Of a DNA stretch of 64,000 bases, positions 24,963-38,300 are shown piece by piece; position 1 is the first letter of the stretch; every line of letters begins with the position of its first letter. The DNA comes from Hygrophila difformis (taxonomy: Eukaryota > Streptophyta > Magnoliopsida > Lamiales > Acanthaceae): assembly GCA_030278955.1 (NCBI GenBank), contig JAOANR010000006.1, forward strand, positions 6,967,915 through 7,031,914, given 5' to 3'. The position numbers and the translations under genes were made by a program. The notes beneath the pieces were generated by a model, which saw only the letters and a list, made by a program, of their open reading frames with translations, had not been told where the DNA came from and made no database searches.

Positions 24963-25401
24963 TTACCCACTGGAGGGTGTTATCCTCAGAAGATGGTGGA
25001 GGTTGAGTCTGTTAATCTTGGCAGCAAGTATAAAGTCATTCTCCGTGAGTCCACCTACGCGAGAAACCAAATTAAGTCACAGTTTTCACAATGTATTTCT
25101 AAAAAAACTATGAATATTGAATATCAAGAAATGATACCAAGATATCATGAAATTCAGACATAAATGCAAAGTGAATAAAGCTATGCATCTTGGGTGTAAC
25201 AGAACTTGAAATATGATGGGACTTTGATAGATATCATAAAATAGCTTAAATGCATGAAGGGACTTTGATAAATATCATGAACCTTACATTTGATTACTAT
25301 ATATTCATTTGTTTCAACAGCACATGAGCTTCAATCATCATCAAAGGTATTCCATGAATTTTTGATGGTTCAATTTAAGGGAAAATATATATATATATAT
25401 A

Positions 25402-25432
<31 letters not shown>

Positions 25433-27729
25433 CTCTATATATATAAAGCCAATTGATGTAGCACATCCTTTACCATAGAAAGTAATAAATACAAAAACTG
25501 CTTGAGCCCAAGATAGCACAGCTCATGCTAGGTCCGATCTTACATACCCACTGCATGAGTCCATATATCCAACATCACATTGTTCCATCCAACAAGATGA
25601 AGATCTGGGTGATGACCTATTAAAAAAACACATGTGTAAAAAATGCTAATAAAAAGACCAACCAACTAGACCAGCACATAAAAATCAAAATTCAATCAAG
25701 GATAAACAGAAATAATTGGCAATGCACAAACTCCAATATCTCGAAACTGATTTCATTAGAAGGCATCAATTTTTACAAGCAATAGATGTCCACCCGTCAT
25801 TTCTGAACCTTATCACATACCATACGGATATTCATTGAAAGTGTTAGAAGCAATGCAGAATACAATAGGTTAAACCAACAGTATTTCTATGAAGTATAAA
25901 CAACAGTACTACTTTCTTCTTCCTGGGCAGAATAATCAAATGAAGCCCGCAGTTGATGATATTATAACATTATCAAAGTAAAGGAGAAACAATGCTATTA
26001 CAAACTGGCATGAAAATTGTGACCTCTCGTTATTTCAATCAAAAACCGAAATATGTGATGGGTCCTAGCCAAATCACTCAATTAAGTTTCTTATTTTAAC
26101 AAATAAGTTCATTTGACTTCATGAATAAACCCAAATTTTGTTAGGTATTGCCAAGGAGCAGACCAATTCAAATCAGATATGTAGTTGTGATTGTTCAATG
26201 TGGAAAGACTTGCATTATTATAATGATAGAATATAACTCCTAACCAAGTCAAATCCTTGTCTTCTAACATTAACCTTAAATTCTCAATGAAACCTCTGCT
26301 TCATGGCAAATAAAGCATGTTCTGCCATAACCAAAGAATTCCCCAGGTTATAAGATGGGGAAAACAATGTCATAAATACTCAATGCTGTTTTTCTAGTGA
26401 TGATGTTGTCGGACACTCGATTCAAGGTTTTTAATGAATGTATACCTAATTCAGATCAGCTCATGTGATCAATGAGGAAGTCACAAGTCACATAATAATA
26501 AAAGGAGCTCAAATGCACAATAGTTGACAACTTCACTGAAGTCTGTTTGCCAACTCTAGCTGCGGAAAAGATTACTATTTTAGGAGAATACATGCGCACA
26601 CACACCACACAAGCAAACAGAGATTTAACAAGGATCACATTTGTCTTTACCCTTTAGACGCAACAATGCCAAACAACGAGAAATTTGAAGGAAAAAAATC
26701 ATTCTATGTGCACAGAACATCAGGATATGCCTACACAAATGAGATGTAAAGATGAAATACACCTTCTGTTTCAGCAACATCAGCCACAAGCCGAAGAAAC
26801 TCCATTCCCTTGACAAATGTCTTAACTTTCCATGAGCGATGCAACTTCAGTGGACCACTTTCATTCTGCACGAGAGTCCATCCATGCACCTGAATCATAA
26901 AGTAAAAATTACAAATTTCATGTCACGTGGAAACATAATTATGCTTCACTATAAATATTCATACCTGTTGGATCAAAATCTTAGCCGCCTCCAGTGTCAT
27001 TGGCCTGAGATCTTTAGTGTCGCATGGTACGCACTTCTTCATCAACAGATCTGACAAAAAGTGAATACAACCATCACATACTGAAATGCTAGAAAACCTA
27101 ATATCACAACCTATAGAGTTCTCCTCATCACTTACCTACATGGAAATAAGAGGAACTTTCACCATCACTAATCAAGAATTTAAAAACTCTGTAGAAGACT
27201 CAAATGAAAGCAATTCATACCACACCCACGGTGTTACTAATCCAAATACATTTATTTTTACAATTCACTTAGTGAGAGAGCTGCCTCATAATTACTGCCG
27301 TGCCAGTTCAATTACATAGTAATTTGCATGCAATTCACATCATGTAATACAAACATTAACAAGACATTGTGTAAGTTAACACTGAATTTGTACTGCATAT
27401 GGCATACCTCATATTTAGTGAAAATAGAAAAGGGAATAAACAAAATAAATCCCAATAATTTTAAGATGAACACAAAAACAATTAATCTACATACTCATTC
27501 TCCGTGCGGACAATATAATTTACTCTTTTCTACCGTTCTTTTTCATCTACATATAATTTTTGTAATGATTACTTCCATGAGACCAAAATTAAAAAACGAA
27601 ATAAAAATCAATTCATCGCTATAATCTTCAAGTACAACACTATTCATGAGCGAAGAAAAATAAATTTCTTTCCAAAGATTGGAAAGGGAAAACAGAAAAA
27701 CAGAAACATCAAAGGGCAGTACCATCCAT
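24963..27729 (-). CDS. Pterin-4a-carbinolamine dehydratase
   Basis: Five minus-strand exons: 27729-27723, 27050-26965, 26889-26763, 25616-25548 and 25054-24963. They join in frame to 126 residues starting MDDLLMKKCVPC. The enzyme dehydrates 4a-hydroxytetrahydropterins. In plants it is tied to pterin recycling and molybdenum-cofactor-linked metabolism, acting in mitochondria or plastids. Diagnostic blocks: KKCVPCDTKDLRPMT, LHRSWKVKTFVKGMEFL, GHHPDLHLVGWNNV with the catalytic His-His-Pro motif, IWTHAVGGLTENDF and LAAKIN. NNV-MLDIWTH replaces NNVKIDIWTH as I recall it. The C-tail runs on past the usual end for about 13 residues (LNLHHLLRITPSSG). The first exon contributes only seven coding bases, with ideal context GCCATGG. 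That leaves no transit peptide, unlike the organellar forms I know. The frame is open upstream but has no ATG. Introns are 200-1,150 bp except the 75-bp second one. Confidence 0.93.
25384..25446. repeat. Compound AT / CT microsatellite in dehydratase intron 4
   Basis: (AT)n, (CT)n, (AT)n, then a short CT and AT run. It lies inside the intron 25055-25547. Confidence 0.95.
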
Positions 27730-27995
27730 GGCTTCCGAATTTCTTCGCCAGAACGGTGCCGATGTAACCAAAATAATGGAATACTGAGTATTGAAATGCT
27801 GAGAGAGCAGAGTGCGTGCAGCGTCAAGCGTGTTCGTCGTGTACGTACGTGTCAAGGGAATGAAGTGAGAGAGAAGCGCGACGACCGAACTCACCGAAGA
27901 AAATAATGGACTGGGCCATGTGTATATTGGGCTTCTGTGCCGATGGAATTTCAAATTGGGCTTCGAATTCACAATTAGACGAGCCCATTTAGTTG
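27730..27995 (-). promoter_or_regulatory. Leader and site II-rich promoter of the dehydratase gene
   Basis: TGGGCC near 27913, TGGGCT near 27930 and 27958, and GCCCAT near 27983 lie within 80 bases. Four site II motifs mark a typical promoter of plant mitochondrial or housekeeping genes. The transcription start is probably near 27880, leaving a leader of about 150 bases that is open in the main frame. Confidence 0.6.
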
Positions 27996-28930
27996 TAAGA
28001 AATGTAATTTAGTTTATCCCGAAATTTTAAATTTTGAATTTTAACTTAGCACAATGAATTGAAACCTCCAAATAGCTACCAATAAATAATTTACTCAAAA
28101 TAATATTTTAAAAATCACTATTTTGTTGGATAAACTAAGTGACAATACTGATGCCATTAGCAAAAAAATAAAAATACATAACATAAGTATAAACATTTGG
28201 ATTCTATAACAACTCAAATAGTTAATGTATTATACGAAATATATTCTATATGTTTTCCCTTTCCAATCAAATTCATTAAAATTCAAATGTCATTCATGCA
28301 TCCTCTCTATATTATTTCTTCATGCATAAAATCTAGTGAAAATTCTATTTCCATTTCTCTTTTATTTTCCCGCTACGTACATCACATCACATTTTATTAT
28401 AAACACTTTGGGTCAACATTCTTTTGATATCACTTTATATTTTATTTTGATGCTGCTTGATCCTCTATATTAGATAGATGGTTGCAGCAATGTTTATTGT
28501 TTAAGGGAAAAAAAAAATCAAGTTAGAAAATCCCTTTCCTTATTCGTTCATTTCTTCATCAAATTTAGTCAAGTCACATGTACATTAAAAAAATCACCAA
28601 AAAAATTCATGTTGTGTTTCTATATATAACATATAAATTAAAATGATTATTCAAAACGGATAAACATATAAAGGGATAATGTAATGTAATACTACTTACT
28701 ATCTATTGCACACCAACATGACTCATATGCCAACATAATTGAATTTTGATTAATTAGTGGGATTTTTTTGGGGGTTTTACATAATTAATTAATATTCTCC
28801 AATTCATCCCACGAATGAAAATTTACATTATCTGAAAACCCATCATACAAGACCTAAATTTCCGTGCCCAGAGCAGAGGCAGCTCTCCGCGATCTCCGCC
28901 GCAGCCGAACTCTTCCCGTATCGGAAAAAA
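27996..28930. other. Intergenic region between dehydratase and coatomer zeta
   Basis: AT-rich, no gene. The last 70 bases before 28931 are GC-richer (GCGATCTCCGCCGCAGCC) and look like the coatomer leader. Confidence 0.45.
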
Positions 28931-30346
28931 ATGGTGTGTTCCCTCTCGTCTCTGGATTATTAATCAAATTACAGTGTATTGTTTATATTCATTATTCTTA
29001 TGTCTGTGCATTTGTTATTGAACACAAACGACCGTGAAAACTGGGAACTGAAATAGTGTGTGTGGTGTGACTGTGATCGTTTAGTTATTATTTCTACTGT
29101 GCTAGGTGCAATAATGATTCGTCTGGATAACTTATTTGATTTGACCAGCAGGATTTATGCCCTCATGTGAAGAATATCCTTCTTCTAGACTCTGAAGGGA
29201 GACACGTTGTGGCCAAATACTATTCAGATGAATGGGCTACCAAGGATGCAAAGGAATCTTTTGAAAAGGCTATTTTCAACAAAACTCAGGAGACAAATAT
29301 CGCACGCTCTGAAGGTTCATATTCTATTAATCATTCCAAACTTATGAACATTAGTAGTACATTCTTTTTTTGGCTTCATGATTATCTTGTAGTAATAGAT
29401 TTTTTTTTTTTTTATTATTGAATTTTACCTATAGTATATATATGTTCATTATGCACTGATGATATTGATCGCGGTCTTGCAGTGAACATAACTGTGTACG
29501 AGAAGAATGTTGTTATCTTCAAATTTGTTCAAGATTTACATTTCTATGTTACTGGGGACGAAAACGAAAACGAACTCATTTTAGCCAGTGTTCTTCAAGG
29601 ATTATGTGATGTTGTTGGTATCATACTCAAGTAGGCTGCCACCCTAATAACTTCTTATGAAATTCCTATATGCTTGTTTGTTGATCTCTCAATTTGTAAG
29701 TTTATTATGTACGTTGTGTCCAACTATATATTGATGATAATTTTCAGGGGTAACATTGAAAAAAAGAAAGACTTGCTTGAAAATTTGGATCTCATTCTTC
29801 TATGTATTGATGAAATTGTTGATGGCGGGTAAGGATTTGCTACTCAATCATATATCCTTCTCTTCAGAACTTGTATTACTAGTTTTAAGTGTTGAACTTG
29901 AACTTGCAAAGATGACCTAGAATTGGTTGATGTTGTAATAATGCCTTTTATTTTCCTTCAAAATATTATACTATTGTTTTTAACTCGAAGAAATCATTTC
30001 TGTTTTCATGTTAATTGAGAGAACTAACTTGAAGCATTCCATTAACATTTTCAAAATATGTTCTTTATTCCCCAGACTAATTCTTGAAACTGACCCCAAC
30101 ACCATTGTTGAGAATGCTGCAAGCCACATTATAGATTCAAAATCTCCTCTTTCTGAGCAAGCAGCGGTGCGTAATTTCTTGGATCCTCCTTACTTTCTCA
30201 AGGTTTAATTAATGAATGAATAATACGTACGGTATTATTGTCCATTAATAAATATCTTGTATTCAATCCGAGATTTTCTTGTGCAGACGTTGAGTCAAGT
30301 CCTATTTGCTGCCCGTGAGCAACTGGCTAGATCTATCTTGAGATGA
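28931..30346 (+). CDS. Coatomer subunit zeta (COPI)
   Basis: Six exons: 28931-28933, 29149-29314, 29483-29630, 29748-29828, 30076-30166 and 30287-30346. All join in frame to 182 residues, the usual length. The zeta subunit pairs with gamma-COP in the COPI coat for Golgi-to-ER and intra-Golgi traffic. Conserved blocks: [77 protein letters not shown] and a C-terminal [11 protein letters not shown]. The longin-like fold is complete. The coding part of exon 1 is the ATG alone, and exon 2 begins at a tandem acceptor (CAGCAG), so one glutamine after Met1 is optional. NIEKKKDLL departs from the family's SNVEKMEAL-type text as I recall it, so this may be a diverged paralog. Confidence 0.95.
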
Positions 30347-30552
30347 CAATTATCTCATCATCTTCTTCTATAAATGAAATATTTAAAGGGGTTTTTCTAT
30401 CAGGAATATAATGGTGTGCTCAAAAGCTCCCTACTTAATTTCACTGGTTTTGGGTCTTTATTTCTTGTGAAAAGAGAAACTTTTAGCACAAAAATATGGG
30501 GTGTCGACGTCGGACATATATATACAATAAATAATGGTTGAACAGCATATAG
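30347..30552. other. 3' flank of coatomer zeta
   Basis: Likely 3' UTR; nothing else recognised. Confidence 0.4.
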
Positions 30553-31011
30553 AGCCTGTTTGGATTGGCTTTTTTCCAAGTGCTTTTGGCTTTTGCTTCT
30601 GCCAAAAGCACTTTTGAATGAAAAAGAGTGTTTGTTTTGGCTTTTTAGAAAAAGCAAAAGCAGCTCGAAAAGCTGCAAAAGTGCTTCTGGGAGAAGCAGC
30701 CCAGGTGGTGCTTCTCCGAAAAGCAGAAGCCAAAAGCACCTAGTAATGTGTGCAGAGTCATAAATGCCCCTATTAATTTATTTAAATTACACTATAAATA
30801 TATACTATCATATATAAATAGCATATCCTTTTTGGTAATTTACACATTTCAAAAGCACTTTTCACTTTTATACATCCAAACACACTATTGAAAAAAAGCT
30901 ACTTTTTAAACATTCCATCCAAACACAAAAGTTAGCTGCTTCTGCTTCTGGCTTTCACTTCTGCTTCTGCTTTTGGCTTCTGCTTTTTTTAAAAGCCAAT
31001 CCAAACGGGCC
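30553..31011. mobile_element. hAT-type MITE with CATATAG target duplication
   Basis: 459 bp. The left end AGCCTGTTTGGATTGGCTTT and the reversed right end GGCCCGTTTGGATTGGCTTT are near-perfect inverted repeats. The arms are dense in the phrase CAAAAGCAGAAGC. CATATAG flanks both sides (30546-30552 and 31012-31018). Short open frames inside are repeats, not genes. Confidence 0.85.
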
Positions 31012-32353
31012 CATATAGGGATATCGGAGAAAAATACATGGAAATGGAAGCACATTGCGAAAATTTAATACTATATTTTCTTCCCATGATGAAATAAAAT
31101 GCTTGTTTTTATTGATCCCGCAAAGATTTAGATATGTTGTCGATCTGTGCCCGAATCATATTGGCCAACACATACAAAGTAGATTTATGTACAATATCAT
31201 AATTTTTGTGTGAAAGCAAGCAAGCTAATTACATAACATCAATCTTTGACCAAGTATTTATCATCAATATCTATGGCCGTGTGTTAGCAAATACTAGCTA
31301 GCATGCATGCATGAGACCAAACAATCTCCAAAATTTTGTAGGTTCAATCTTTAAATTTTAGAATAAAATACTATGTGGTCATGCACTCTTAAACATCATT
31401 TGTCCATAATCTCAAAAAAATATATTTGTTGGACCTAATTAATTCAATTAATTATGTAGACATATAAATAATACTAATAAGATAGATGAAGATCAATAAG
31501 AAGATGACTGGGGGCAGCCATAAGAAATTATCTTCTGATCTTGGACAATTGAATGAGGGCCACTATTGGGAGAAGCATGACAAATTAAAAAAAAAAAAAA
31601 AAAAAACTTTCAAAATCTACTTTGCAAAATAGTATACCTTTAGTAAAACTCTCACTATTGGAGTTGAATATGTAATAAATAGTATTATAGATATTCAATT
31701 TAATTATTTCAAAATAAGATTAATATGATGATTTTAAGTCCACACTATCAATTTTCTGTCAATATTATTGTAATTTTTAAATGGTATCATAAAATCTACT
31801 AGTATTGAAATCAACATTTTTAATTTTAGGAGTGGACAGCAGTTTTTATTTTTATTTTTTTTTATTTTTTATTATCTATTCCAGTTTTCTAGTACATTTT
31901 AAATTATGGTACTAAGACTAAGACATTTCCAACATGCAATAAAGAAATGGCGGAGATTTGAATTTTTATTTATTTATTTAATGGACAATAGGAAATGGGT
32001 TGAAGTGTAAATTGACAAGTGTAAATGGAAATAGAAAATGGGGTGAAGTGTAAATGGACAAGTGTGTATAGCGCTCACTGATTTTTGGCACACTTTTTAC
32101 CGAAACTTTTTAAGAAACGCAAGTGCAAGGCTTTCTTTCTTTTGGAAGGCCCGTCAGCAGACTCTCAGTACAGCTGCCAGGCTGCCAGGCTCCAGCGTTG
32201 TCTATTTCTCTCTACGGCGGGAGATATGACTTTTTACTTGTGACCGTGCGCGACTCGCGTTCAACAAATTCAAGAACACAAAGAGGAGAACATTAGACCA
32301 CATAGACGCCAGTCAAACCCTAATTAGGGGGTTTGGGGTTGCCAACTTCAGCG
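31012..32353. promoter_or_regulatory. Spacer and upstream region of PRP39
   Basis: Gene-free. A run of about 19 A lies at 31588-31606. 'gaaatgggttgaagtgtaaat' recurs with small changes at 31991 and 32037. The last 150 bases become GC-richer and contain CCCTAATTAGGGG, an imperfect telo-box-like palindrome, just before the ATG. Confidence 0.4.
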
Positions 32354-35300
32354 ATGGTGGGGCAGAGTTCCAATGCTGCAAATCCTAGTGAGTATTCAAC
32401 TCAACCCAATTGCTTTCTTGATGTTTTGTTATCTGGTTTCTCTCGCATCTCTTGCTATAATTTTGGAGGATTATTTATATTTCTATTTAAGTCTATTCAT
32501 TGTCTTTTGTGTCTTTCGTGCTTGATATCTTCTCGTCTTCTGTCGTGATTATGTTATTTCCAGAGCTGACGGTTCGAATTTGTGGGGAAATTGGGGTTCT
32601 TGATTTGCTCTTTGATAATATTATTGTATATAATTAGATTGTCGTTTGGTATGAGTATATGACAGAATTGGGAGTTCCTCTCTTGATTGTTATTCATGCG
32701 GCAAATACAAATGAATAGAGTATAGGTCCAGGTTTTGCAACCGCGAATATTTTACACATTTTGTCGGTATCCTATTTGATTATGGTGTGTGTCGATTCTG
32801 TGATGAAAAACTCACTTTGTGCCTAATTTCTAACCAAGACTAGTTTAGATGTCAACCGCACTTAGATTCTATTGTGTATTCCATGGGGGTTGTCATGAGG
32901 TGAAAATGGAACCAGACAATTGGGTGATGCACATTTTTGTCGAAGTGGGACTTAATAAAGTCCCTTGAGCCTTGATGTGGAAGTCAAATAGATGTGAAAG
33001 ATGAAGATGAAAGTATATTATTGTACTGTAATTTTCCTTTCTTCATATAAATATGTTATTTTGGAACTCTGTGATAACGAGATAAATATTATAAAAAGAG
33101 TGGGAAGAACCTTTTAGCTGTAAATCCTATAAAAATAATAAAATTAAAGCGATATGGTGGTCCATGTGGTTGCTTACTCTGCCCTGTGTAATATATGTTT
33201 GTTTAACTTGATTAGATAACGCTCTGTTAAATAGCTATTCCAATATCATGATTGGCTTTGTGTTTTTGTAGCTGACAGTCTAGCTCAAAAGGTTAGGAGA
33301 ATGATTGCTTGTGGCTCGCTTGATTACAATTCTTGGAGGTCACTGATATTAGAGATTGAAGTTGCATACCCAGTAAGTGTCCTCTGCTCATAAAAATACT
33401 ATTGCTGATAGACAAAAAATGAGCAGGACTGTAGTTGTATTCAGGCATGAACTTTAAGACAAATGCATGGTGCATTTACTGTTGTGTGCCTTCACTCACC
33501 ATCTCTCTCCCAGGAACTATATGAAAAGATGAATTGCTTTCCCCATCACAGTATTTGAGAAGATTTGAAAAAAGAGTTTCCTGGCTTCAGGGGCCTGTGC
33601 ATTAAAATTTGTACATCAGTTATTGTTTCTGATGTTTGATTAAATGTATCTTTCCAAATCGAATTATGGAAACAATTAACTGGTTGTCCATTAATGATGC
33701 ATATTGCTCGCATAGTATTTAGATGCTAGTGATCCATTTCTCTCTCCTACTTACACTTTCTTTGAATATGTTTTAGGAGAATATGGATACCATTTCCATA
33801 GCATATGACTCCTTTTTGTCAATGTTCCCATTGTGTCACTGGCATCTGGAAAAATATGCGTATCACAAAGCAAAGTTGTGCGGCACTCGGGAAGCCATTA
33901 AAATTTATGAGCGAGGAGCAGCAGTTGCAATGTTTTCAGTTGGCTTTTGGGTCGACTATTTCACATTTTGTACATCATGCTCCAAAGACCCAGAGGATGT
34001 TCGTCGGTAATATTAAAGAAGTTATGCAGCTTATATATATTTGCATTGTGAAAAGAAAAAAAAGTGTTTACCGAAAAGCCATCTCGTTTAAGATTCTTTC
34101 ATGATGCTGTATTTGGTAATATTATTATGTCAACAAGCCACTTAATTGATTAATGTGAGTTCTGCATTGTGCTCAGCAAATCCAATATTTAATGCAAAAG
34201 TTGAGTAGGATCATGTAGGAACCCAGATTAAGTTACTTGTAGTCGTTCATATTTATTCTGGATGTAGAAATTCTCGGACCAAATAATAACACTTTCTTTA
34301 ATGTTTCTAAGAGAATGTTATTGCCGCATATACTTGGACCTCATATGGATAAGGAGATTCTTTTATCTGAGTATTGCATTGGAAGCATGTCAGAAAAATT
34401 TCATATAGGTCTATTGAGATGTTATAAGAGTGATTTGAAGTTTGCAAGTAGAATGTGGTCACTGCTAGCTGTGTATGAAATAAGGATCTATAAACATATA
34501 TATATATAATATATATATATATATATAATTATACAGCCCTACATAGTACATACCCTTCATGGAAAGCCCTAATAGGACAAACACATTGTAGTTCAAGGTT
34601 TATTTCTCTAAGATCATTACGAAAAACTCAACACTTTGCAGTTACAGCCATCCCTTCAATATGATTAGGGTGATGATCCATAGTTAGATGGTCAAGGTAA
34701 AACTGCAAAGGTCATACTTCTATGATATGTAATGATCAGCTTTAGGATTATTTTTTATTTGCTGAATGCGTACTAGATAATACTCCCTCCGTTTTGTTTT
34801 AATGATAGTTTTTTCACCCTTTTTAATAAAATCACCTCTCATCCCACTCACCCTCACACTCTACTCTCTTTCCTACTTTCCCACCCACTTCTTCTTTATT
34901 TATTTTTTAATACCAAATATGGAAATGGCACACTTATTTTAGAACAACCAAAAAGGAAAAATGGTCATTTAAAAAAAAACAAAACGGAGGGAGTATATTA
35001 CTACTTAAATCTAATAGTTATGAAATTTAAATGATGATTTGAAATTTGCACTTAGCATGTCATACCATGACTGATTTTTTCTTATGTGACAATGGATGCA
35101 CCGCAGTTTTCTAGAACACTGTGACCATATCCAAAAATTGGCTATTTATTGTGCTCATTTATGCTGGCAGATTATTTGCTAGAGCTCTCTCATTTGTTGA
35201 AAAAGATTATTATTGTCATGCCCTGTGGGACAAGTATTTGAAATATGAATTTAATCAGGAGGGGTGGAGCTTTCTGGCATTAAGTTACGTCCAAGCACTC

Positions 35301-38300
35301 AAATTCCCTACAAAGAAGCTTCAGTTTTACTATGATAAGTATGCCCTGGTCCACATCGCTCCTCTTGTGCTTCAAATAGACTTGAAATTACACAATCGGC
35401 AGTTTTTAATTTATTTTGTTCCATCATTCTTATCATATACTACCTCCGTTTTTGTAATAATGCAACAAATCACTATTTGCTACTATTTATTGTTCGAGTT
35501 TGACTCTAATTTTTATCATAGTTATACAAGGAAAAACATAGTCAAGTGAGATCTTGTTGGATTCGTCTCGTCATGTAGTTTTTAAATATCAAACTTTTAA
35601 AATTTTTACTTATACCAAACTTAAGTTATTAATGGTTCAAAATATGCATTGGACTGCGTGCATTGAGTGTTTGTTGCACTATCACAAAAACGGAGGAAGT
35701 ATAATTTTTAATAGCACCAGATATCCTCGAACAATCTTGAGTTCTTGTTATGTTTAAGTATCACACTTCCTTTTCATCAACATATACATGACACTTTGGC
35801 AGGGCCACTGGAACTGCTAATTTCAGACTAGATATGCTTATGTTATCCATGGTTGACAAATTAGGCTTCGAGTACTGGTTTTGTTTCTTTCTTCATGAGA
35901 AAAAGCATACAATCTAGAATGATGGCACATACCTGCATGGTATTCCCTTGACCTGTGAGGGACGACATAGGATAGACAGCAAGCTTAGATAACTTTTGGG
36001 AGAGTATCATCACAATCCTAGAATTTATTGGTTGATTTTCCTATACTTCCAATAACATAAACTTATATTTTTGTTCATCTAGACTCATGCACTTGTGTAA
36101 TTTTTAAGGGGGCCAATTGTGGATAGTTGATTGTTATATTATCTCTTGACAAGAACTGAAGTAATGTCTTTCCGGTGTATGCTGTACCTGTTATGAGTTA
36201 TGACGTGCCCATTTGATTTTTAACATTACTACACGATTCTCGAATATTCTCTCTGCCAAGCCTTTTTGATCCCTGTAAACTTTTTTGAATCTATTTATTC
36301 GTCAGCTTCAAGCAGTTTGTTGCCAATTTGGAAGAGGAGATTGGAATTGAGAAGGATGGCGTGAAGGAAGACCAAATGTCTAGTCCTGGAGCTATACCAG
36401 AAAGTTCCAAGGATGAAATCTCTCTCACCATCAAGGATTTGCTCAATTCATCTGATAGATCTACCAAGTCTAAAGCTCTGGATAGATACAAAGCTTTTGG
36501 TGAAAGATTCTATGAAGAATCATGCCAGATGGAGGAAAAAATAAAATGTTTTGAGAAAAAAATAGTCAGGCGATATTTCTATACAACTCCTCTTGCTGAT
36601 GATCAATTAAATAATTGGCATCTTTATCTGGATTTCATCGAAAAGCTAGACAATTTAGATTGGGTAAGCTTCTTTCATTTTTGTGCTTGTGTGTGTGTGG
36701 ACTTTTGGAGTTATATTCAGTTGTTTTTATGTACAGGCTGTGAAACTGTATGAGAGATGCTTGATCCCTTGTGCCAACTACCCTGAATTCTGGATTCGTT
36801 ATGTTGAGTTTCTTGAATCAAAAAGAGGACGTGAGCTGGCTATCTCTGCCCTTGACCGAGCTGCTGAAATATTTTTAAAGGTAAAGATGTGCCTTAGTTA
36901 CATAAAACTTGTTAATTGGTGGTTAAAGTGGTGATAATACATTGTTGCACACTTGCACTTAATTCCTTAATCTTCTTCATTGGGAATAGGGGATACGGGA
37001 TATGGAAGATGTTTTTATTGGATATTTATATTTGATATTGATTCTGCTGTAATTTTATTATATATAGCTTATGTGTTAGTATTTAACCTTATACTTGTGG
37101 GCTGTGGCCTACCTTTTTCTATCTACAGGGATGATTTTTTTATATTTTGAAATTTGATTCTTCTAAGGTTGTTTCTCCATCTTTAATTCGTTTGATAACA
37201 CATATTCCCATTCTCCAAATGCTCATAGCCTAAAGCTTTCAGGAATTTTTTTTATTTCCAAACTCCTTTATTCTGATTATCAATTTCGTATCTTGTAAGT
37301 TACCTTTGAGAAATGGGGTAAAGAGGATGATTTATCCTTCATTCGTTTCTTTCTTTCTTTCTTTTATTTTTTTTTTATTTTTTTTTTAATCTCATAATGT
37401 TTTCGTTGATTTGTAGAAATTTTTTCTCCTTTGCAATATGCTGCAGGATGTGCCAGAGATCCATCTATTCAGTGCAAGGTACAAGGAGCACATAGGAGAT
37501 GCTGATGGTGCACGTGCCGCATTGTTTCTTTTTGATGCAAAAACTGATTCCAGCTTCATCGAGAAAACTATGGCTCTAGCTAACCTTGAAAGGCGCCTTG
37601 TATGTCTTGTATTGATTCATATTCCTGCATCTGGGCTAAGTGATGTTCTTTAAGAATGATTTTTGAAATTTCAGGGAAATTTTGCAGCTGCATCTGCTAC
37701 ATGTGAGAAAGCCGTGGAAACAGCAACAGAACAGAAAAAGCTCCATATTCTTCCTATTTTGTATATACGCTTTGCCGAGCTCACCTTTTTGGTATGAAAT
37801 GTCGTTGACTATATTGTGTCAAAAATATATATAATTTTGTTTTGGTGTTGTAGTTGTTATTGATGCTTTTGGTACTGTGCACCGTGGGGAAGCAAATATA
37901 GAAATATAGAAATGTTAGTGCACATTATGCTTTCCCATATTTGATTTATAGGATGGTGCTCTAACCATGCCTACTTGCTGGTAGATATCAGGTAGTGCTG
38001 CTGCAAGAGATGTACTAATTGACGGTGTACACCTTGTGCCTCATTGCAAATTTCTTTTAGAGGTATTCATTATATTATTATAGTTATTTATTCTCCTATT
38101 CAACATGAACGTGAAATATTGGTACACTTCATGTTTAGATATATTTTCCAGTTCCCACTGATTTCTTATTGAATTGAAAAAGATGATAATGGTGGTCCGT
38201 AGTTTCCAGGATACTCATTGTTAAGCTTTTCAATTGCTGCACATTTAGATTGCCAAACGTTCTTTTAACATTCTGGGATATACTCATTCAAGGAGCAAGT

